DNA from: Lunularia cruciata
Lineage: Eukaryota; Streptophyta; Marchantiopsida; Lunulariales; Lunulariaceae
DNA: 64,000 nucleotides
Assembly: GCA_948567375.1 (NCBI GenBank)
Contig: OX419761.1
Location: 52,702,501 to 52,766,500, forward strand
Direction of reading: 5' to 3'
Under the pieces are notes generated by a model. That model did no database searches. It was not told the DNA's origin and worked only from the letters and a program-made list of their open reading frames with translations. A program made the translations under genes and the position numbers. Shown here piece after piece: positions 55,590 to 64,000 of the stretch (position 1 is its first letter; every line of letters starts with the position of its first letter).

Positions 55590-57230
55590 TTTCTCAATCA
55601 TATGAGTGGGAGCATTCCAAAGTCAGTGGTCAACATTTCGACGTTGCTTGAGGTAGAGCGTACAGATAATCAGCTTTCGGGCATCATTCCATCATTGCAC
55701 AACATTCCTGACCCTCCAACTTCTTGATTTGAGCCGCAATCGACTCACGGGAGGCATTCCGGAATCTCTGTACACTTGCAAGGAATCTCTACGGATCAGT
55801 ACGGTTTACGGGTAGGTGATAATGACTTGCACGGTGAAATATCCTCCAGGATTGGCAACTTGTCAGGCCTTGAAAATTGTATGTTTACAGTGACAGTCTG
55901 GCGGGTAGTCTTCCACCAGAAATTGGAAACTGTACTGCTCTGTTTTTATTTGACGTAGGTTGCAACAGTTTGGAAAGACTCTTCCCGCATTCCTTACTCA
56001 GTTGGTAAACTTGGAGGGAGTTTCCATACAAGTAAACTATTTCGAAGGCGAAGTACCCAATGGGTTTGGGAACCTGAAGGAGCCAGTCTACTTTGGCATA
56101 GGTAACAATCGTTTGAGCAATACTGTTCCTAGTGACATTAAGGTTGTGCTGTATGCTTCAAGCTCTTCAATTCAGGTTAACTACTTTTCAGGGTCCATCC
56201 CTCAGTTTGTTCTGAACCTCACAGGGCTAAGAATTGCAGACTCGAATACAAACCTTTTCGATGGATAGATCCCTGCAACGTGGTTCTTGTTACCGCAACT
56301 GGGTGCTGTAGATATAAGCTTTGAAAATATTCCTCCCCTAGAATACCTTGATCTTCCAAGAAATCGCCTATCGGGCTCCGTTCCCCCACCGCCCCCAGTT
56401 TAGCACATCTGTAGTCCTTGACATACTTGGCTCTTAATGATAATAAGCTAGGCGGGAAGTTGGAGCTACCTTTCGCAAGATCTGCGAAATGTTCGCTTCG
56501 ATTCCTGTCGTTTGTCAATGACAACTTCAATGGAATGATACCTGCATCCATCGGAAACTGTCCCAAGTCACAGTGCTGGATGTCAGCAATAACAACTTCT
56601 GTGGAGTGTTTCCGGTGTCTCCCCCGAGTTTGTCCAAGCTTGGAGCCTCGAAGATTGGTTCCCACAACTTGCACGGACACATACCGAGTTGGGTCTGGGA
56701 GCTCAAGAGTTTGAAGATACTAGACCTCTCAAGTCATAACTTTGAAGGATCACTTCCTTCGAATATCAGCGCGCTGCAAAGCTTCATGATGAAAGAAGGA
56801 ACACCCTCAGAGCAGGGCACCTCCGATTCAGAGAGAGAAGTGGAGCACAAGGAATTTCTATTAAATACGCTGTTGAGCTGAAGGATAAGGGCATTCAACT
56901 TACCGTGTGCACAATACATGTTGTTGGCTTTTGACTTCATGGATCTTTCCAGTAATGAACTACGCGGTGACATACCTAAAGAGGTGAGAAGTTCGGTTAG
57001 ATTGAGATCACTCAACTGATTTCACTTAGAAACATTTTCACAGGAAAATTGTACGTGAGTTTGCATCGTTGGCAAGTTTAGAATCCCTCGATATATCCAA
57101 CAACCATTTGACTGAGGGCATCCCACCTTCGGTTCCCATTATGTCTAAAACTTGCTGTTCTGCGGCTAAACCAAAATAATCTCTCCGGTCGAATCCCGCT
57201 AGGTCCTCAGCTGGATGGATATGAAAAAGA
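55590..57230 (+). pseudogene. LRR receptor-like protein, C-terminal half
   Basis: LRRs in several frames: NHMSGSIPKSVVNISTLLE (55600), LQLLDLSRNRLTGGIPESL (about 55715), GDNDLHGEISSRIGNLSGLE (55815), NNFCGVFPVSPPSLSKLGA (56588), LKSLKILDLSSHNFEGSLP (56700). Near 56855-57000, with frame changes, ELKDKGIQL and FDFMDLSSNELRGDIPKEV are followed by SLASLESLDISNNHLTEGIPPS and NNLSGRIPLGPQL (about 57170-57210). That ending is typical of plant receptor-like proteins just before the membrane anchor. No transmembrane or kinase domain is seen downstream. Frameshifts and stops are many. Confidence 0.83.
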
Positions 57231-57827
57231 AATGATTATCTTTGTGGTCGTTTTAGGGGGAAGGAATGCTTGGAGACAGGCACAGCGTTCATTTGGAAGC
57301 AATGCTCATTTCGAAGTCAAGGATCTTTAATAATTGGGTATCAATTTCCTCGACCTGGATTGCGTTTTGTGGTAATGAAATATAAACCACATAAGACACA
57401 AAGAGTAAAAATGTTAAAAATATAATACAAAACACATGAAATGTGATAGTACATTTGACCCATATGGAATAAATTGAACCGATATAGACTCATGTTTGTC
57501 ATATATTCCCTCATGCTACAAGAGGTAAGAAAACATAAAGATCACTATTACTAATCTAATTTATTTGTAATAAGTGTATTGAATAAAGACATGGTGTTCA
57601 TACTCAACTTTGCTCAAAGAACACAATGTGCAAAGCCGCATGGAATGTCCTATTTGTTGCCAATGTCCTTGTTCTACTTCTAATCTATGAGAACTAATTT
57701 ATATTGAACGATGATATGTCTAAGTAAAGTACGTATCCTAGCCAAGAGATAATCTTGCTCACAAAACACCAACCTAGGATTTACAAAATTTTTACAAAAT
57801 ATCATCTTGTACCAGGTTCATGCCATA
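57231..57827. other. AT-rich interval after the LRR pseudogene
   Basis: A decayed continuation of the LRR 3' end (to about 57350), then AT-rich sequence. No gene, LTR end or RNA recognised before A4 begins at 57828. Confidence 0.4.
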
Positions 57828-58249
57828 TGTAAAAGACCGAAACTGAGGAGATAAATAGGAGAATGGAAACTCACATTGGGACACTTGAATGAGTGAAAAC
57901 TCCAAATGCCTAGCATGAGCTTTGGCCTTGGTATTTATAGGTAGCATACAAGACTCTTGAAACTTCTCAAGAAGCTTCCTTGAGCCGCTTTCTTGGAGTG
58001 CAAGCCAAGTTAACTAGGAAGCTTCTCAAGAAGCTTCCTTCTAGAAGCTGCCTACTTGGCATGCAAGCTAAGCTAGTTAGAAGCTTCTAGAAGCTTCCTT
58101 CTAGAAGCTACCTACTTAGAGCGCAAGTTAACTAGTTGGGAAGCTTCCCAAGAAGCTTTTTAGATGCTTCTAGAATATTCTAGGCTATTTTGTCTTATTC
58201 TCTACTTCGTAAGCCCGACTAACTTTGTCTCTAAACTCATATTGTTACA
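57828..58249 (-). repeat. A4 3' LTR (antisense)
   Basis: 422 bases. A four-pentamer GAA/TTC run is at 58079-58098. TGTAAAAGACC ... ATTGTTACA on the plus strand. Confidence 0.92.
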
Positions 58250-60462
58250 TATTCCCCCGCTGCTAGTTGGTGACGTCCTCGTCGCCAGTAAAGCTTCGAA
58301 GTCCTTGATGGCCATCTGTGCATTCTGGAAGTGAGAAAGAGGTTCCCATTTGGCATCATGAAGGGGATACCCTTTCCAAAGGACCTTGTACTCCGTATGT
58401 TGGCGACGGCCTCATTGAATATGGCGATGTGCAAGGATACAATCAACTTTGTACTCCTTATGATCATTGATAGGGATAGGAAGAGGGGGAGGTTGGACTT
58501 GAGAGGAAAAGGAAGAAGGGTTATGAACAAAGGGTTTTAACTTGGAAACATGAAAGACAGGATGGATACGCATGTGACAAGGTAAGGCAAGTAGATAAGC
58601 AATAGGAGAGATAATGTGGGTGATATCAAAGGGTCCTATCCAATTAAGAGCAAGTTTATAAACTTGGGTATCAAGTGGGAGAGGGAGGTTACTAGAGGAT
58701 AGCATGACTTTATTACCAATTTCAAAGGTGAGATCTTGACGATGATGGTCCGCATATTGTTTTTGGCGATTCTGAGCAACAAGGAGGTGAGATTTGGCTT
58801 GTTGGAGAGATTGGGATATAGTGGTCAAGAATGTAGAAGTATGAGGAACCTGAGAGGGAGGGGGAGCAAGAAGAGAATCTGGAACAAGCGGATCTTGGCC
58901 AAAATTGAGAAAGAAGGGAGAAAATCCGGTGCTTACTTGTTTGGAATTGTTGTAGGTAAATTCTGCAACTGCAAAACATTCATCCCAATTGGTATGGTGG
59001 ACATTGACAAAGGCCCACAACATATCCTCCAATGTACGATTGGCGCGTTCGGTTTGTCCATCAGTTTGAGGATGATAGGCCGTGGATAAAGCAAGCTTGG
59101 TGCCGAGTATCTGGAAGAGTGCTTGCCAAAACTTCCCGGTAAATCAAGGATCTTGGTCGGAGATGAGTACACATGGCATCCCATGATGCTTGAAGACATT
59201 GTCGAAGTAGATTTGCGCTAAGGTTGAAGCATCCACGGTATCACAGGTTGGTGCCAAGGGGATTTGCTTACTAAGCTTATCCACAAACACCACAATTGCG
59301 GTGTGTCCTTGTTTTGTCTTTGGCAAGGATGTGATGAGATCCAATCTCACATGCTCCCAACGAGCGGATGGAATGGCGAGTGGTTGAAGGAGTCCACTCG
59401 GCTTCTGGTTGATGGCCTTGTTCCGTTGGCAACTTTCACATGATTGAACAAAGTCTTGAACATCTCGTGTCATGTTGGGCCACCACTATTGGCGTTGGAG
59501 GGTGCCCAAGGTCTTGTCCACTCCCATGTGACCAGCTATTGGTAAATCATGGGCTTCTTGAAGACGCACAAGTCAAAGATCACATTTGGCTGGAACATAG
59601 ATCTGGTCTGCATGGAATAAAAGGCCTTCCTTGAAAGAGAAGGTGTTGTACTCTTTGTCGCATGCTGTCAGACAACCGTGTACCATTTGGAAGAAGGGAT
59701 CTTGTATTGAAACTCATTATGGACCTTAGGGTCAATGGACACCGTTGTAATTGCCACCGTGATGAGAGGAAGATCCTTCAAATCAGGTCGTCGTGATAGA
59801 GCATCGAGGATGACATGGAACCGACCTGGTTTGTACTCAAGTTTGATATCAAACAATTGGAGTTGCTCTTCCCATCCATGATGCCAACTCTTCATGTGCT
59901 CCAAGTGTAAGGTCTGCAACAATGGTTTGTGATCAGTTTGCATGATCACTTGTTTCTCCAAGAGATAATGCCTCCATACCTTGGTGGCATATACCATTGC
60001 AAGTTGTTCCCGATCTCAAGCAGAGTAATTTCTTTCAGCTATATTTAGTCGGCAAGACACAAAGGCAATAGGATGTAGTCCATCTAGAAATTCCTGTTGC
60101 AACACAGCTCCAATTGCAAAGTTAGAAGCATCAAAATCAACCACACAAGGTAGTTGAGGATCATATGGTTGAAGAATAGGTCTTGAAGACACCATATGCT
60201 TTAACTTCTGGAATGCTTCTTCATGCTTGGTGGTCCACTGGAAGCTCGAGTTCTTTCCCAAGAGGTCAGTCAATGGTGCAGCCACATGAGCATAATAGTG
60301 GATGAACCGTTGGTAAAAACTGGCCAATCCATTGAATGCTCGTACTTTTGTAGCATCCTTTGGGGTAGGCCAATCAGTAATGGCCTTGATCTTCTCTTCT
60401 TCCATCTTGATCCCCTCTGATGAGATCTTATGACCCAAGAAGGTAACCTCCTTGAATGCACA
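58250..60462 (-). pseudogene. A4 pol, 3' two thirds
   Basis: Minus strand. RT thumb and RNase H 60016-60438 (MGHKISSEGIKMEEEKIKA, DFDASNFAIGAVLQQ), RNase H end 59668-59997 (TDHKPLLQTLHLEHMKSWH), integrase 59144-59473 (CESCQRNKA, LDLITSLPKTKQGHT, SDQDP) and 58933-59199, integrase C-terminus and chromodomain start 58412-59032 (YADHHRQDLTFEIGNKVML, KVDCILAHRHIQ). Stops near 59998, 59670, 59145 and others. The missing N-terminal part prevents any autonomous role. Confidence 0.9.
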
Positions 60463-61160
60463 CTTGTAGCTCCAACCTCCATCAATAGTCGCTCTAGATC
60501 ATCGATGAAGATTCCAAACAAAGTTGGAGATAGAGAGCAACCTAAAATTACTACCATTGTGCTTAGGACATCTTGAAAGCTCAAATATGAAATTCTCACA
60601 ACCACCTTCTCATAGAGTCTAAAGATTACACCAATAAGATCCGATAAAACACCAAGTTCAATGACTCTCTCCCTTAGAGATTTCCTAAGCACCTTATCAA
60701 AGGTCTTCTTGAAATCAATGCAACATAGAGAGCTCTTCCTTGGATTTCCACCAAAAAAAAATGGAGTACTAATCGATGGTCCAAAGTACTAAAGCGTTAT
60801 CTAAAACCAACTTGGCACTTAGTCTGGATTTTGTACTTTTTAGCCTAGTACTCAACTTAGATTCCAAAATTTGACTGTACAACTTGGCAAAGATACTACC
60901 AACTAGTATGGTACGGTAATCGGTGACAGCATCTTGCCAGCCAAACTTGTGAATAGGAACTACCTTCTTCAAACACCATCTGTCAAGAAAACCACACCTA
61001 ATTGTTTCATTCAAGAGAGAAGTGAGTACTAAAATCAGATGATTATTGCGCCATTTCCGAAGTTCAAAACAAAGTCCATCAAGTAGGAAATATCTTGCAA
61101 AATCAATGTTATATTGTTCCAAGAAGACGAGAACTTGTCTCTTGGGAGTCCTCACACTTC
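60463..61160 (-). pseudogene. LINE reverse transcriptase fragment
   Basis: Minus strand from about 61155: LDRWCLKKVVPIHKFGW, DYRTILVGSIFAKLYSQILE (RT blocks 1-2 of non-LTR elements), then, after stops near 60770, DFKKTFDKV-like (block 3), VIFRLYEKVVVRISY, and ILGCSLSPTLFGIFIDDLERLL (as GCSLSPTLFGIFIDDLE; the G+.LSP.LF...+++L block). The catalytic YADD block would follow but is cut by the junction with A4. It may come from the same LINE family as the nuclease-like tails at 49.2-55.5 kb and 63.1 kb; that link is inference. Confidence 0.78.
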
Positions 61161-63054
61161 ATGCAGTACATGTGTACCATCCGATTACTCACGGTGAATG
61201 AATGAGAATTTAGAGATAAGTGATCATAAATGTCTGGCTTGGTCAGATTTCATATGTAATAGTTAGATTTAAAGATAAATGAAGTATCTGGGCTTTTTCC
61301 CCCTTTCTCTTGGTCTTATGTTCCCCCTTAATGATCTTAATTATGACAGTCCTCCAACTTGATGGTTATAGCATATCTATACTGTAAAAGCTAAACAGTG
61401 GAAGGATAGTTTATCAAACACTATGATCCAGATTATGTCCTTGCAGATTTTTAATGACTACGTAAAATATTTGATAGCAAGACATAGCAATTAAATATTT
61501 TCTTTTTTGAAAATCATTTCATAATAACATAACTTTAAATATTTTAATACAAACCAAATCAATACAAGATCTCATGAGTATAATATATCGTGCATAGCAT
61601 GATTTGGAAATGAAAACTATCATATTATTATCTTATCAAGTTAATATAGAAGAAGACAATGAACAATTGATGACCATGCATCACAAGTAGCGCTGCTGGT
61701 TAAGCAAAGTCATATAGTGGATACGTCTAAGTCATAGAATGGGTAGGTCAAAGTAAACCTCATGGACTTGATTTCATCCAACTGCAAGATATAAAATTGA
61801 ATCTTTCTTCTTTTTTGTTAGAAGTCAGTAGAATTTGAGCTTTGTGGCGTATATTTAATTTTCATTTTGGGGCCCAGTGAATGTAAACAGGTCATTTGCA
61901 CGCAGGTCTCATAAAAACTCATTGCCAAGCATCTTACTTTTCTATCTTTGTAACATTCGAATATCTCCACTGGAATAATAGTCGAAAATATCTCAACAAA
62001 AGTTAGATGTAGAAATTGTGTCGCTCCATTTCCTCTCATTTGCTTCAATAGCTATCTACAACTTGGTGGTGACAATTGGTTTATAAATAGTATTTAAATA
62101 TCATTAGTGTTTTGTCGTACCTTTGGACTAACTAGTTGCATTCACATATGATTGCAATTCAATTGCGTTCAGACTGCATCCCAAATTCTCTTATAAAACA
62201 TTAGAGCCTCAATTTGCTTCAGTTTCTTCTTTATATTTCTTAAATGTACAATCTTTAATCATGACTAGTGTAGAGTTCTTGTGTTCCGATGGTCGCCCCG
62301 ATTCTATATAAATTTGATAAAGATAGAAATAATTTATATTTATATTATAAATTACTATAAGAATTCACACAACATGATATAATCCAAAACTAGTGAAAAT
62401 AGATATCTATAATCTTTTATGATAATTGTAACTAATAATAATTGTATAAGTGAATGTTCTTTCTTTGTGCCCGACCAGGGCAGTCTCACGTGACCCACTG
62501 TTTAAGTATATCACGGTTGTATATAACAAAGGCTCCACATGGAAATTATTTATCAATCCGGATACAAAATAGTAAGATACGTGGATGTTGATCTTGCTGT
62601 CTTAAATGCAACTATAGAGAAAGGTGGAGGAGACTTGCGTCAATGAGTTTATCATAGTAGTTTGTGTGCATCCACAAATTGTAGTAACTGAACTCCTCTT
62701 AGGTAGTTGGATACATGCTATGTGCATCAATTCGAATGTATATTGAATAGTTGAATGCAATGAAAATTTTGTACACGGATGTATGATGTAATGCTAGAGA
62801 AATAGATATAAGATCTTGATTGCATAACAACTGGACCCAATTAGAAGATCAACAGTTTGCAATGTTACATATTATAACTATATTTAACCCCTTTCTTGGA
62901 ATTTGTCTTCAAACAATGGGGTCACATACCGCAAATAATATGCATTTGTGATATACACTATTGAAGCTGACTACCACAAGCCATCAGTTTAGCAGTATAG
63001 CTTTTACTCAGACTAGCCTCCATTTATAATATTACCATGCAGTTGGATGTACTT
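61161..63054. other. AT-rich intergenic sequence
   Basis: No coding, LTR or structural RNA signal that I can support. Several TA-rich runs (for example 62310-62420). A region that may be ordinary intergenic DNA. Confidence 0.45.
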
Positions 63055-63420
63055 GTTGATCCTGAGCTTCGTGCATGTTGTCTTTTTTCACATTGTTTAT
63101 CATGTAAGGTGCCAGGGGTATTATTCTTACTTTGCAACATATTTTAGATAACATGTGTCCATTGCTCTGCATAGGGTAGTTGTTTGTGTAATCCATAGGA
63201 AAACAATCACCCTTAATGATATTTCTTTGGACACTCCCATTATATGTAGACCGTATGACTTGTATAGTTCGGATATCTTAGATGCGGTCGGTCGGGCAGA
63301 TTTCTCATATCTACTCTATTGGAGCTTAGCCCCATTTTACCTATTTGTCTCTCCCTTGTGAGGCTTGATGGGGTCTTTCCATCCTTCATGTTTTCCTCGA
63401 GGTTGCCCTTTTCTTCATTT
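63055..63420 (+). pseudogene. Second LINE-tail relic
   Basis: Related to 55265-55590. 63155-63361 reads MSIALHRVVVCVIHRKTITLND, ICRPYDLYSSDILDAVGRADFSY, matching VSIALQSAMIGAIHMRAITLGD and CRPYDLYSWVILGAV. The following non-coding bases (GGGGTCTTTCCATCCTTC) also match 55548-55563, so the similarity extends past the stop, as expected for two copies of one element's 3' end. The upstream half of the domain is not recognisable. Confidence 0.6.
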
Positions 63421-64000
63421 CACATTGCTCAAGGGACCCAATGAATCTTGAGACGTTTTGAATGGGCTTACATGGATATTAAACTCGACTATGATGCATG
63501 CATGGATATACGCACTGTGTTTATGTTACTTGATAATATCCACATGTATTGATGCACATCTATAAGAGAATTGCATACATTACTAATCGTGGTGCAAGCA
63601 TAGGCAAGGATGTAAATTTCTTCTTCCATTCAAGGTATATGCGTGTTATGAAAGTATTAAAATAGAAGGCATAAATATATAAAACAATGTGTAAAATTCC
63701 AGCGCATAAGAACCATATGGAATTTTTATGTCAGATATGTAGATATGTATGTATTATAGAGATGATACGAAAGTATACCATATTTGATAGCAAAATGATC
63801 ATTTTTTCTTTTATAATTTATCATAAAGATTATAAAGATCTAGTGATAATTTTATATAACATGATAAAATATATTTCAATTATTTATTTAATAATTTATT
63901 TTTAATATCATTTCTATTCTATAATTTACTAAAAATAGTTGTATATATATTGAGTTTCCAATGTGAGAAAGAAACACTTTCACTTTTCTATACCAATTCT
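63421..64000. other. AT-rich intergenic sequence
   Basis: Strongly AT-rich, especially 63780-63960. The 72-codon frame at 63687-63905 is composed of AT-driven Ile, Tyr and Lys codons with no known domain, and I do not support it as a gene. Confidence 0.4.

Larger units (their letters stand above)
57828..60462 (-). mobile_element. Truncated Ty3/gypsy element A4, antisense
   Basis: A complete 3' LTR (57828-58249), polypurine tract, and pol from the chromodomain back to the RT thumb, where the sequence stops abruptly at about 60454-60462 (AAGGTAACCTCCTT) and a LINE fragment begins. Protease, gag and the 5' LTR are missing. It is the same family as A1-A3. Confidence 0.92.

Noticed and set aside
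57000-57827. Kinase domain downstream of the LRR half, which would make a receptor kinase
   Set aside because: No glycine loop, HRD or DFG motif is visible in any frame. The LRR end resembles receptor-like proteins instead.
63687-63905. 72-codon AT-rich frame as a small gene
   Set aside because: Ile/Tyr/Lys-rich by base composition only, with no supporting motif.

Overview
This window looks like transposon-dominated nuclear DNA from a seed plant with a large genome; a gymnosperm such as a conifer is my best guess. The evidence is plant-type Ty3/gypsy chromoviruses primed by initiator tRNA-Met, a plant LRR receptor-like gene, LINE fragments, deep nesting, and almost no intact coding sequence. 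I see no intact host gene, no tRNA or rRNA gene, and nothing bacterial. The species call is inference.

Layout. 1-37.3 kb is built mostly of one repeat family that I cannot name, called C here. Its ends read TGTGGTACCC ... GGGTTGTCACA. Seven copies are visible in three sizes: about 3.7 kb, about 1.85 kb and 0.6 kb. Four of them have both ends and a 5-bp target duplication. The copies are inserted into one another. The copy at 18201-37162 carries two Ty3/gypsy insertions. One is an antisense element A2 (19614-28550), which itself contains a sense element A1 (20493-26170, perfect CCTTG duplication). The other is element B (28934-35131, perfect AGATG duplication).

37.3-46.9 kb holds two older Ty3-type relics. 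One is a sense PR-RT-RNase H-integrase relic at 38.3-43.6 kb. The other is an antisense pol of a different lineage at 44.0-46.9 kb, with a four-fold 67-bp tandem repeat in its RNase H-integrase linker. 47.5-57.2 kb is an LRR receptor-like protein pseudogene. It is split by a repeat (D2) and a LINE 3'-terminal domain, and the LINE domain is in turn split by antisense Ty3 element A3 (49378-54991). 57.8-61.2 kb is a truncated antisense A element (A4) joined to an antisense LINE reverse transcriptase fragment. 61.2-64 kb is AT-rich with one further LINE-tail relic.

How the parts work together. Family A elements are standard gag-pol retrotransposons (gag with zinc knuckle, protease, RT, RNase H, integrase, chromodomain), all disabled by stops. 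Their LTRs carry dense alternating nGAAn/nTTCn pentamers just upstream of a TATAAATA box. That arrangement matches the plant heat-shock element consensus and suggests a heat-responsive retrotransposon family. The most unusual items are these LTR arrays and the unclassified C family, which has LTR-like termini and target duplications but no LTR pair and no recognisable polymerase or transposase.
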